Translations under genes and position numbers: made by a program
Notes under the pieces: generated by a model
Seen by the model: only the letters and a program-made list of their open reading frames with translations
What the model was told of the DNA's origin: nothing
Databases searched by the model: none
Source: Anaerolineales bacterium
Lineage (GTDB): Bacteria > Chloroflexota > Anaerolineae > UBA7937
DNA: 12,680 bases
NCBI GenBank assembly: GCA_030593425.1
Contig: JAUVHF010000031.1
Span: 1-12,680, forward strand
Reading direction: 5' to 3'
Part shown: in pieces, positions 6,578-12,680 of the stretch
Layout: every line of letters begins with the position of its first letter
How positions within the stretch are numbered: the first letter of the stretch is position 1

Positions 6578-6760
6578 GTGGCTAAGAAGTCGATGATCGC
6601 CAGGGAGAAGAAGAGAAAGTATAAGGTTCAAGTGAGGAACCGCTGTATGCTCTGCGGGCGGCCTCGGGGTTATATGCGTCGTTTTAACCTCTGCCGCATC
6701 TGTTTCCGTCGTTTGGCCCTGGAGGGCAAGATCCCAGGAGTGGTTAAGTCAAGTTGGTGA
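6578..6760 (+). CDS. rpsN: 30S ribosomal protein S14, zinc-binding type Z (uS14)
   Basis: S14 is a 30S head protein. The 60-residue product is the short zinc-binding form, starting with a GTG codon as MAKKSMIARE. Four cysteines form two pairs, CMLC (23-26) and CRIC with Cys39 and Cys42, and the protein ends GVVKSSW as in other type Z proteins. The GAGGGGAGAG stretch just after the rplE stop (6564-6573) acts as the ribosome-binding site. This is the form found in thermophiles and many Gram-positive-type bacteria, rather than the roughly 100-residue cysteine-free form. Confidence 0.97.
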   Translation: MAKKSMIAREKKRKYKVQVRNRCMLCGRPRGYMRRFNLCRICFRRLALEGKIPGVVKSSW

Positions 6761-6779
6761 GATATAGGGAGCCATCATA

Positions 6780-7175
6780 ATGAGTACCGATCCTATCGCT
6801 GATATGTTGACCCGCATACGTAACAGTATCGCCGCTCGACATGAGTGGGTGTTGGTGCCCGCTTCCAAGACGAAGATCGCCCTGGCAAAGATCCTCCAGG
6901 AGGAGGGGTACATCGAGAGCTTCGAGGTGACCAAGGATAAGCCTCAGCCCGTAATAAGGGTCTGGTTGAAATATATGGAGGATAAGGAGCCGGTACTCAC
7001 GGGGCTGAAAAGGGTCTCTAAGCCAGGCTGCAGGATCTACGCCAAAGCGGACAAGATCCCTCGGGTGCTGAGTGGCATGGGGGTCGCTATCCTCTCCACC
7101 TCCCGGGGGGTGATGACCGACCGGGAGGCGCGACGGTTGGGGGTAGGCGGCGAGCTCTTATGTTATATCTGGTGA
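6780..7175 (+). CDS. rpsH: 30S ribosomal protein S8 (uS8)
   Basis: S8 is a primary 16S rRNA binder of the 30S platform and, in E. coli, the repressor of the spc operon through the rplN-rplE mRNA. The 131-residue product begins MSTDPIADMLTRIRN and ends with the conserved rRNA-binding region STSRGVMTDREARRLGVGGE (106-125). Length and order (between S14 and L6) are standard. Whether it controls this operon cannot be told from the sequence; no obvious helix-21-like mimic was recognised at the rplX-rplE junction. Confidence 0.97.
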   Translation: MSTDPIADMLTRIRNSIAARHEWVLVPASKTKIALAKILQEEGYIESFEVTKDKPQPVIRVWLKYMEDKEPVLTGLKRVSKPGCRIYAKADKIPRVLSGMGVAILSTSRGVMTDREARRLGVGGELLCYIW

Positions 7176-7183
7176 GGTCGTAG

Positions 7184-7735
7184 ATGTCTAGGATAGGGCG
7201 TATGCCCATCGAGGTGCCGGCCGGCGTCCAGGTGGAGATCGAAGATAGCCGGGTCACAGTTAGGGGGTCCAAGGGGGAACTTACTCGCCTCTTCCACCCC
7301 GACATGACCATCTCCTTGGAGGAGGGGCAGATCGTCGTTCGCCGGCCCACAGATAACCGCCAGCATCGCTCTCTACACGGCCTTACCCGAGCCCTTCTAG
7401 CCAACATGGTTCAAGGGGTGAGCGAGGGTTTCCGCAAGGAACTGGAGATCGTGGGGGTCGGCTATCGGGCCCAGATAGAGGGCCAGAAATTGGTCCTCAA
7501 TGTAGGCTATTCCCATTCTGTGGAGATAGTTCCCCCAGAAGGGATAACCATCACTGTAGGTAGGGGGGCAAAACAGATCGCTGTGGAGGGGGTGGACAAG
7601 GAGTTGGTGGGCCAGATAGCAGCCCAGATCAGGGCGGTCAGAAAGCCGGAGCCCTACAAGGGGAAGGGGATCCGGTATGCGGGCGAGCAGGTGCGGCGTA
7701 AGGCTGGGAAGGCGGGCAAGATCGGAGGCTTCTAA
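7184..7735 (+). CDS. rplF: 50S ribosomal protein L6 (uL6)
   Basis: L6 lies near the sarcin-ricin loop and the factor-binding site. The 183-residue product has the duplicated L6 fold: an N-terminal repeat starting MSRIGRMPIEVP and a C-terminal repeat with GVGYRAQ and the signature EPYKGKGIRYAGE near residues 154-166, then a basic tail RRKAGKAGK. A GGTGAGGT stretch (7172-7179) across the rpsH stop serves as the ribosome-binding site. The stop overlaps the rplR ATG by one base (TAATG). Confidence 0.97.
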   Translation: MSRIGRMPIEVPAGVQVEIEDSRVTVRGSKGELTRLFHPDMTISLEEGQIVVRRPTDNRQHRSLHGLTRALLANMVQGVSEGFRKELEIVGVGYRAQIEGQKLVLNVGYSHSVEIVPPEGITITVGRGAKQIAVEGVDKELVGQIAAQIRAVRKPEPYKGKGIRYAGEQVRRKAGKAGKIGGF

Positions 7736-8103
7736 TGGAAAGGAGCGAGGTCAAGAGGAAGGCTCGCCTTCGGCGGCACCGGCGGGTGCGAAAGAAGGTG
7801 GAGGGGAAAGAGACGCGTCCTCGGCTCAGCGTCTTCAGGAGCGCTCGCCACATCTACGCCCAGATCATCGACGATACCCGAGGGCATACCTTGGCCTCCG
7901 CCTCCACTCTGGATAAGGAACTAAAAAACGAACTCCAGGGCCTGAAGAAGAGGGAACAGGCCAGGTTGGTAGGGGAGATCTTGGCTCGCCGAGCCAAGTC
8001 CAGAGGTGTGACCAATGTGGTCTTCGATCGAGGCGGCCACAGGTACCAGGGAAGGGTACGCTCCTTGGCAGAGGGGGCGCGGGAAGCCGGCCTAGAGTTC
8101 TAG
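7735..8103 (+). CDS. rplR: 50S ribosomal protein L18 (uL18)
   Basis: L18 binds 5S rRNA and anchors it in the central protuberance. The 122-residue product has a basic N-terminal arm (KRKARLRRHRRVRKK), then RPRLSVFRSARHIYAQIIDD and the C-terminal VVFDRGGHRYQGRVRSLAEGAREAGLEF, as expected. It overlaps the last base of rplF; a GGAGG stretch (7724-7728) inside rplF is well placed as its ribosome-binding site. Confidence 0.97.
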   Translation: MERSEVKRKARLRRHRRVRKKVEGKETRPRLSVFRSARHIYAQIIDDTRGHTLASASTLDKELKNELQGLKKREQARLVGEILARRAKSRGVTNVVFDRGGHRYQGRVRSLAEGAREAGLEF

Positions 8104-8114
8104 AGGAGAGCCTA

Positions 8115-8618
8115 GTGGAAGAGGAACTTTTCGAAGAGAAGGTAGTCCACATCACTCGCGTGGCGAAGGTGGTGAAGGGAGGACGCCGTTTCGGCTTTCG
8201 GGTCGTGGTGGTAGTGGGCGACCACCGAGGCCGGGTAGGGGTAGGCGTCGGCCGAGCCAGAGAGGTGCCCGAGGCGATCCGCAAGGGGATCGAGAGGGCT
8301 AAGAGATCTATGATCGAGGTGCCTCTGGTGGGGACGACCATCCCTCACCAAATCTTGTCTAAATACGGGGCGGCTAAAGTTCTTCTCAAGCCCGCTTCCC
8401 CGGGGACGGGAGTGATCGCCGGGGGAGGGGTTCGGGCCGTAGTGGAGGCGGCGGGGATAAAGGATATCCTCTCCAAGTCGTTGGGGAGCGCTAACATCCT
8501 TAACGTGGTAAAAGCCACCCTCGAAGGGTTGCGGCAACTGAAGAGCGTGGAAGAAGAGGCTAGAAGAAGGGGCAAACCGAAGGAGCATGTGTTGCCTCAC
8601 TGGGCAAGGGGTGACTGA
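8115..8618 (+). CDS. rpsE: 30S ribosomal protein S5 (uS5)
   Basis: S5 shapes the mRNA entry tunnel and affects decoding accuracy. The 167-residue product starts at GTG and has a double-stranded-RNA-binding-like N-terminal domain (about 10-73) with RVAKVVKGGRRF, followed by the C-terminal domain with GTGVIAGGGVRAV (97-109) and KSLGSANILNVVKAT (121-135). The ribosome-binding stretch GAGGAGAG (8103-8110) lies right after the rplR stop. A slightly long basic C-terminal tail follows. The stop overlaps the rpmD ATG (TGATG). Confidence 0.97.
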   Translation: MEEELFEEKVVHITRVAKVVKGGRRFGFRVVVVVGDHRGRVGVGVGRAREVPEAIRKGIERAKRSMIEVPLVGTTIPHQILSKYGAAKVLLKPASPGTGVIAGGGVRAVVEAAGIKDILSKSLGSANILNVVKATLEGLRQLKSVEEEARRRGKPKEHVLPHWARGD

Positions 8619-8812
8619 TGGCTAAAAGGTTGCGCATAACCTGGCTGAAGAGCAGTATCGGCTACTCCCAGCGGCAGAAGGATACCATCAGGACCTTGGG
8701 TCTAAGGAGACTGGGAGATCGGGTGGAGAGGGAAGATTCTCCCAGCCTGAGAGGGATGGTGCATAAGGTGAGTCATCTGGTGAAAGTCGAGGAGATAGAG
8801 GCTGAGCAGTGA
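8618..8812 (+). CDS. rpmD: 50S ribosomal protein L30 (uL30)
   Basis: L30 is a small peripheral 50S protein that some bacteria lack. The 64-residue product begins MAKRLRITWLKSSIGY, contains RTLGLRRLGDRVEREDSP and ends after the hydrophobic VSHLVKVEEIE, a normal single-domain ferredoxin-like fold of typical length. Its ATG overlaps the rpsE stop by one base and its stop overlaps the rplO start (GTGA), so it is tightly coupled on both sides. Confidence 0.96.
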   Translation: MAKRLRITWLKSSIGYSQRQKDTIRTLGLRRLGDRVEREDSPSLRGMVHKVSHLVKVEEIEAEQ

Positions 8813-9267
8813 AACCCCATGAGTTGCGTCCTCCGAAAGGGGCCAAGAAGAGGAGAAAGAGGGTGGCCCGAGGGGACAAGAGTGCTGGCCGGGGAACCAA
8901 GGGGCAAAAAGCCCGCTCCGGTGGCGGCGTGCGACCCTATTTCGAGGGGGGACAGTTGCCCCTGGTGCGGCGCTTGCCTCAGTTACGGGGCTTCTATAAT
9001 CCTTTCAAGAAAGAGTACGCTATCGTGAACGTGGAGAGGTTGAACGAGGGGTTCGAGGCGGAAACAGAAATTAGCCCCCAAGCCTTAGTCGAGGCCGGAA
9101 TAATCAAATCGGTCACTCTCCCGGTTAAGGTGCTGGGGAGAGGGAAACTAGAGAAGCCCTTGACCGTTCGGGCTCACGCCTTCTCCCATACTGCTCGGTC
9201 GAAGATCGAGGCCGCGGGGGGCGAGATCGAGGTTTTGGAGTTCAAGTGGGTGCGTGGTAGGAGGTAG
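8809..9267 (+). CDS. rplO: 50S ribosomal protein L15 (uL15), shortened glycine loop
   Basis: L15 is a late-assembly 50S protein with a long N-terminal extension threading through 23S rRNA. The 152-residue product starts at a GTG that overlaps the rpmD stop. Recognisable parts are MKPHELRPPKGAKK, AGRGTKGQKARSGGG (26-40), FEGGQLPLVRRLPQLRGF and the C-terminal domain with VKVLGRGKL. The usual stretch RVGRGIGSGHGKTAGRG is here RVARGDKSAGRG (18-29), about five residues shorter. The rest of the protein is ordinary, so it is probably functional. Confidence 0.96.
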   Translation: MKPHELRPPKGAKKRRKRVARGDKSAGRGTKGQKARSGGGVRPYFEGGQLPLVRRLPQLRGFYNPFKKEYAIVNVERLNEGFEAETEISPQALVEAGIIKSVTLPVKVLGRGKLEKPLTVRAHAFSHTARSKIEAAGGEIEVLEFKWVRGRR

Positions 9268-9273
9268 CGAGCC

Positions 9274-10566
9274 ATGGAGACGATAAGAGCGGTGCTCAAC
9301 GCCTTCAAATTGCCGGACCTTAGGCGGAAGATCTTGTTCACCCTGGGGATCCTGGTGGTCTACCGCTTGGCGGCCCATATCCCCTTGCCGGGGGTGGATG
9401 CCGGTGCCCTCCGAAAGGTCTTTGGAGAGAGTCAAGTCTTGCGTCTCTTCGATATGCTCTCCGGGGGAGCGATGTCCACCTTTTCCGTGGTGGCTATGGG
9501 GGTCTACCCCTATATCACGGCCTCTATCATCATGCAGTTGCTCTCGCCTATGATCCCCCGACTTCAAGAGATCGCCCAAGAGGGCGAGGCGGGTAGGCAG
9601 AAGATCAACCAGTATACTCATTTTTTGACCGTGCCCTTAGCCGCCTTAAACGCAGTCGGTCAGGCTGCGCTCCTCACCCGCAGCACCCCCCCGGTCTTGA
9701 CCAACTGGGGGTTCTCGGGGGAGGCGCTCTTGCCTACCCTGGCCACTATCTCCGCTCTCACGGCGGGGACCATGTTCGCCATGTGGCTGGGAGAACTGAT
9801 AGACGAGCAGGGGGTGGGGAACGGCATCTCTTTGATCATCTTCGGGGGCATAGTGGCTCGCATCCCCCAGCAGGTAGGGACGGACGTGTACAGAAACGTC
9901 CCGGGGCTCATAGCCTTTGCCGTCATCGGGGTGGTCACCGTGGCGGGCATCGTCGTCATCTATGAGGGACAGAGACGGATCCCCGTGCAATATGGAAAGA
10001 GGGTCCGGGGGACCAAGATATATGGCGGACAGAGCACCCATATCCCCTTGCGGGTCAACTCGGCGGGGATGATCCCCCTGATTTTCGCCTCCACCCTCCT
10101 CATCTTCCCCGGGGTGATCGCTGGTTACTTCCAGTATGTGGATAATGCCTTCATCTCGGGGGTGGCTACGGGGATCGTCAACGCTCTAAATACCCAGGGG
10201 GTCTTCTATTGGATATTCTATTTCTTCATGGTGGTGGGCTTCACCTACTTCTATACCGACGTCATGTTCCAACAGCAGAATATCCCGGAGAGCCTGCAGC
10301 GTCAGGGTGGTTTCATCCCTGGCATCCGGCCCGGGGCTCGCACCGCGGAATACCTAAACCGGGTGCTGAGAAGGATCACCTTGGCCGGGGCCCTCTTCTT
10401 GGGGGCGGTGGCTGTGCTCCCCTATTTCGCCGCCAGGGTGACCCCCATGGAGAGGATGATCGTCACCAGCACCGGGCTCCTGATTGTGGTGGGGGTGGTG
10501 ATAGATACGATGAAGCAACTGGAGGCCCAACTCTTAATGCGCCACTATGAGGGGTTCTTGAAGTGA
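9274..10566 (+). CDS. secY: Preprotein translocase subunit SecY
   Basis: SecY is the channel of the Sec translocon in the cytoplasmic membrane and works with SecE, SecG and SecA. The 430-residue product has the expected pattern of ten hydrophobic segments, roughly at residues 20-37, 66-90, 113-135, 150-172, 183-197, 209-230, 262-285, 310-330, 367-388 and 394-412. Typical signatures are LPGVD (38-42), FDMLSGG (59-65), the cytoplasmic loop PVQYGKR (237-243) before segment 7, and GGFIPGIRPG (345-354) in the loop before segment 9. A good AGGAGGT (9259-9265) precedes the ATG. It follows rplO as in the classical spc operon. Confidence 0.98.
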   Translation: METIRAVLNAFKLPDLRRKILFTLGILVVYRLAAHIPLPGVDAGALRKVFGESQVLRLFDMLSGGAMSTFSVVAMGVYPYITASIIMQLLSPMIPRLQEIAQEGEAGRQKINQYTHFLTVPLAALNAVGQAALLTRSTPPVLTNWGFSGEALLPTLATISALTAGTMFAMWLGELIDEQGVGNGISLIIFGGIVARIPQQVGTDVYRNVPGLIAFAVIGVVTVAGIVVIYEGQRRIPVQYGKRVRGTKIYGGQSTHIPLRVNSAGMIPLIFASTLLIFPGVIAGYFQYVDNAFISGVATGIVNALNTQGVFYWIFYFFMVVGFTYFYTDVMFQQQNIPESLQRQGGFIPGIRPGARTAEYLNRVLRRITLAGALFLGAVAVLPYFAARVTPMERMIVTSTGLLIVVGVVIDTMKQLEAQLLMRHYEGFLK

Positions 10567-11213
10567 ACCTCATCCTCCTGGGCCCACCAGGCGCTGGGAA
10601 GGGGACTCAGGCCGCCTTGCTCTCTCAAAGGCTAGGGATACCTCACGTGGCCTCGGGTGACCTCTTCCGTGAAGCGATGAAGAAGGGGACGGGATGGGGG
10701 AAAAAGGCTCGATCATATATGGAGCGTGGAGTTTTGGTCCCCGACGAGGTGACCAACGCCATGATCGAGAAGCGATTGAAGGAGCCCGATTGCGCCCAAG
10801 GGGTGATCCTCGATGGGTTCCCCCGCACCATAGAGCAGGCCCGGGCCTTGGAGGGTATCCTGGCTGAGAGGGGGAAAAAGATAGATAGGGTACTCCTCAT
10901 TCAGGTTTCAGAGGGCACCTTGATCGAGCGGTTATCTGGCCGGCGGACCTGCCGCCGATGTCAAGCCAACTACCACATACTCTTCAACCCTCCTCAAAAG
11001 GAGGGGGTGTGTGATAAGTGCGGCGGAGATCTCTATCAGCGCTCCGATGATAGAGAAGAGACGGTGAGAAGAAGGTTTCGGGTTTATAGTGAGGAGACCG
11101 CTCCCCTCATAGACTACTATCGTCGCCAGGGGCTCTTGACGGAGATCGATGGGGAGCAGGGGATAGAAGGCGTTCAAGGAAGGATCCTTTCAGCCCTCTC
11201 TCTGTCTCCATGA
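10563..11213 (+). CDS. adk: Adenylate kinase, zinc-LID type
   Basis: Adenylate kinase catalyses ATP + AMP = 2 ADP in the cytosol and keeps the adenylate pool in balance. The 216-residue long-form enzyme has the P-loop GPPGAGKGT (7-15), the AMP-binding SGDLFR (31-36), DGFPRT (84-89) and a LID domain at about 127-160 with Cys130, Cys133, Cys150 and Cys153, the four-cysteine structural zinc site. It starts at a GTG overlapping the secY stop (GTGA) and its stop overlaps the map ATG (ATGA), so it is coupled to both. Confidence 0.98.
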   Translation: MNLILLGPPGAGKGTQAALLSQRLGIPHVASGDLFREAMKKGTGWGKKARSYMERGVLVPDEVTNAMIEKRLKEPDCAQGVILDGFPRTIEQARALEGILAERGKKIDRVLLIQVSEGTLIERLSGRRTCRRCQANYHILFNPPQKEGVCDKCGGDLYQRSDDREETVRRRFRVYSEETAPLIDYYRRQGLLTEIDGEQGIEGVQGRILSALSLSP

Positions 11214-11956
11214 TCGTTCTCAAGAGTTCCTGGGAGTTAGCCCGTATGCGGGAAGCGGGCAGGATCGTGGCCCAAGCCTTGGCCTATCTCGAGGAGAGGA
11301 TTAGGCCGGGGATGGCCACGAGAGAACTGGATATTCTAACCGAAGCGTTTATAAGCCGGAAAGGGGGGGTTCCCTCCTTCAAAGGGTATCGGGGGTTTCC
11401 GGCCTCCCTCTGCGTCTCGGTGAATGAGGAGGTGGTCCATGGCATCCCGGGGTCGCTCATCCTAAAACAAGGGGATATCGTGAGTCTGGACATCGGGGTG
11501 ATCTATAAGAGTTACCAAGGGGATGCGGCCCTGACTGCGGGAGTGGGAGAGATGAGCGATGAGGCCAAGGATCTGATCGCCACGGCTAGGGGAGCGCTCT
11601 TGGCCGGTATCGCCCATTCCGGGGATGGTTTGCATGTGGGTGATATCTCTTGGGCTATCCAGCAGTATGCTGAATCTCGGGGCTACTCGGTGGTGCGTCA
11701 GTATACAGGGCATGGGATCGGACGACAGATGCATGAGGACCCCCAGGTGCCGAATTTCGGGCAGTCTGGTCGAGGGCCGGCCTTAAAGGCAGGGATGACC
11801 CTGGCTCTGGAGCCTATGGTCAATGTTGGTGGCTATCTCACCCGAGTCCGAGACGACAACTGGACGGTGGTCACCGACGATGGGAAACTCTCGGCCCACT
11901 TTGAACATACTATTGCCATTAGGGAAGGGGAGCCGGAGATTTTGACGGTTCTGTAG
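11210..11956 (+). CDS. map: Type I methionine aminopeptidase
   Basis: This metalloenzyme removes the initiator methionine from nascent proteins. The 248-residue product has the pita-bread fold signatures and all five predicted metal ligands: Asp94 (SLDIG), Asp105 (GDAA), His168 (GHGIG), Glu201 (LEPM) and Glu232 (HFEHT), plus the active-site His77 in VVHGIP. No N-terminal zinc finger or linker is present, so it is the short bacterial type. It overlaps adk by four bases. In many bacteria infA follows; here rpmJ follows after 11 bases. Confidence 0.98.
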   Translation: MIVLKSSWELARMREAGRIVAQALAYLEERIRPGMATRELDILTEAFISRKGGVPSFKGYRGFPASLCVSVNEEVVHGIPGSLILKQGDIVSLDIGVIYKSYQGDAALTAGVGEMSDEAKDLIATARGALLAGIAHSGDGLHVGDISWAIQQYAESRGYSVVRQYTGHGIGRQMHEDPQVPNFGQSGRGPALKAGMTLALEPMVNVGGYLTRVRDDNWTVVTDDGKLSAHFEHTIAIREGEPEILTVL

Positions 11957-11964
11957 GGGTGATT
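11955..11964 (+). promoter_or_regulatory. Ribosome-binding site of rpmJ
   Basis: AGGGGTGATT begins inside the map stop codon and ends three bases before the rpmJ ATG. It matches the 3' part of the Shine-Dalgarno consensus and supports translation of this very short gene. Confidence 0.65.
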
Positions 11965-11967
11965 CAT

Positions 11968-12084
11968 ATGAAAGTTAGACCATCGGTGAAGGTTCGGTGC
12001 GAGCACTGCAAAATTGTGAAGCGCAAAGGGGTTGTGCGGGTGATCTGCAAGAACCCAAGGCACAAGCAGAGGCAGGGAAAGTGA
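11968..12084 (+). CDS. rpmJ: 50S ribosomal protein L36 (bL36), zinc-binding form
   Basis: L36 is the smallest 50S protein and stabilises 23S rRNA folding near the L7/L12 base. The 38-residue product starts MKVRPSVKVRCEHCK and ends KNPRHKQRQGK, closely matching the family. Cys11, Cys14, Cys27 and His32 form the zinc ribbon, so this is the zinc-containing type rather than the cysteine-free paralogue. It lies between map and rpsM as in many bacteria, but without infA in front. It is too short for many gene callers; the motif match makes it secure. Confidence 0.96.
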   Translation: MKVRPSVKVRCEHCKIVKRKGVVRVICKNPRHKQRQGK

Positions 12085-12099
12085 GGGGGGAGGTAGGAG

Positions 12100-12486
12100 A
12101 TGGCTAGGATCGCAGGGGTCGATCTGCCCCGCAACGAAAGGGTGGAGATCGGGTTGACCCGTGTCTATGGGATCGGCAGGAGTTCCAGCCAGAAGATCCT
12201 GGCTGGGGCGAAGGTGGATCCCAACATTAGGGTGAGGGATCTGGCTGAAGATGAGGTCGCCCGTATCCGCTCTATTATCGATAAAGAGTATAAAGTGGAG
12301 GGCGATCTTCACCGAGAGGTGACCCAGAACATAAAAAGACTGCAAGAGATCGGCTGTTACAGAGGGATTCGCCATCGGCACAACCTCCCGGTTCGGGGGC
12401 AGCGTACTAAGACTAACGCCCGCACCAAGCGGGGGCCCAGAAGGACGGTGGCCGGCCGTCGCCGGGCTGCTCGGGCCAAGAAGTAA
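12100..12486 (+). CDS. rpsM: 30S ribosomal protein S13 (uS13)
   Basis: S13 sits at the top of the 30S head, forms bridges to L5 and contacts the P-site tRNA through its tail. The 128-residue product begins MARIAGVDLPRNERVEIGLT, has the helix-two-turn-helix region around YGIGRSSSQKIL (19-30), the RLQEIGCYRGIRHRHNLPVRGQRT block and a basic tail ending ARAKK. A GGGAGGT stretch (12088-12094) precedes the ATG. A 59-base gap follows before rpsK, the longest in the window. Confidence 0.97.
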   Translation: MARIAGVDLPRNERVEIGLTRVYGIGRSSSQKILAGAKVDPNIRVRDLAEDEVARIRSIIDKEYKVEGDLHREVTQNIKRLQEIGCYRGIRHRHNLPVRGQRTKTNARTKRGPRRTVAGRRRAARAKK

Positions 12487-12531
12487 GGACTTCTCTTGGC
12501 TCCAGGCTAGTTCTATTTCATGGCTCGCTGG

Positions 12532-12538
12532 AAAGGAG
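12532..12538 (+). promoter_or_regulatory. Ribosome-binding site of rpsK
   Basis: AAAGGAG lies seven bases before the ATG at 12546, a strong and well-spaced Shine-Dalgarno sequence. It suggests that rpsK is translated independently rather than by coupling across the 59-base gap. Confidence 0.75.
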
Positions 12539-12545
12539 TATACAA

Positions 12546-12680
12546 ATGGTGCGCAGGAAGACCACACGGCGGAAGCCGAGGCGGGAGAAGAGGAACGTAC
12601 CGCACGCCCAGGCCCACATCCATGCTACTTTCAATAACACCATCATCACCTTCACCGACCAGGCCGGCGCTGTGCTCTTT
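12546..12680 (+). CDS. rpsK: 30S ribosomal protein S11, N-terminal fragment (3' end outside window)
   Basis: S11 is a platform protein of the 30S subunit close to the E-site mRNA region. The visible 45 residues begin with a basic arm (MVRRKTTRRKPRREKR) followed by AHIHATFNNTIITFTD, the family's hallmark first strand. The next turn reads QAGAVLF, where many S11 proteins have xxGNxLxW, a mild deviation. The gene runs off the window edge with no stop seen. Its place after rpsM is the usual alpha-operon order; rpsD, rpoA and rplQ would be expected next. Confidence 0.95.
   Translation, partial: MVRRKTTRRKPRREKRNVPHAQAHIHATFNNTIITFTDQAGAVLF

Noticed and set aside
12487..12545. Promoter for rpsK (a TTGGCT at 12496 resembles a -35 box)
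   Set aside because: No -10-like hexamer occurs at a suitable distance; 17 bases downstream the sequence reads CATGGC.
11833..12567. Open frame of 244 codons on the minus strand across map, rpmJ, rpsM and the rpsM-rpsK gap
   Set aside because: It runs antisense to three intact genes, has a low-complexity Pro/Leu/His-rich translation and no family signature.
12520..12680. Alternative start ATG at 12520 giving MARWKGVYK, briefly reminiscent of an S4 N-terminus
   Set aside because: It is in a different frame from rpsK, quickly loses any resemblance to S4 and has no ribosome-binding site; the S11 frame is certain.
1..12680. A hidden novel system, inserted element or CRISPR-like repeat
   Set aside because: Nearly every base is accounted for by 28 conserved co-directional genes with gaps of at most 59 bases; no repeats, inverted terminal repeats or foreign-looking coding segments were seen.

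Overview
The window is a bacterial core ribosomal-protein locus: the joined S10, spc and start of the alpha operons, with all 28 genes on the + strand and no gap longer than 59 bases. It opens inside the 3' end of tuf (EF-Tu) and closes inside the 5' end of rpsK (S11). No mobile element, CRISPR array, rRNA or tRNA gene, or defence cassette is visible. I looked for an undescribed system and found none; what is reported below are small deviations within a conserved locus.

Layout. 1-310: end of tuf. 327-5261: the S10 block (rpsJ, rplC, rplD, rplW, rplB, rpsS, rplV, rpsC, rplP, rpmC, rpsQ). 5319-10566: the spc block (rplN, rplX, rplE, rpsN, rpsH, rplF, rplR, rpsE, rpmD, rplO, secY). 10563-11956: adk and map. 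11968-12680: the alpha block (rpmJ, rpsM, rpsK). Many junctions are one-base or four-base stop/start overlaps, so the region probably works as one long, translationally coupled transcription unit read in from the str genes (tuf) upstream. No convincing promoter or intrinsic terminator is seen. The only three gaps of 40 bases or more are rplB-rpsS (hairpin), rpsQ-rplN (hairpin, at the classical S10/spc boundary) and rpsM-rpsK (no clear structure).

Function. The ribosomal proteins build the 30S and 50S subunits. SecY is the core of the membrane translocon, adenylate kinase balances adenine nucleotides, and methionine aminopeptidase trims new proteins. Together they couple ribosome production to protein export, energy charge and N-terminal maturation.

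Organism. The gene order tuf-rpsJ...secY-adk-map-rpmJ-rpsM-rpsK, the type Z zinc-binding S14, an L24 with a C-terminal zinc ribbon, and the general look of SecY and S19 suggest a member of the Chloroflexota or a similar deep-branching group. This placement is an inference from remembered family features, not from a search. The sequence is moderately GC-rich with heavy use of AGG, AGA and ATA codons, a pattern often seen in thermophiles. The most notable deviations are the absence of infA (IF-1) from its usual place between map and rpmJ, a shortened glycine-rich loop in uL15, and the two intergenic hairpins.
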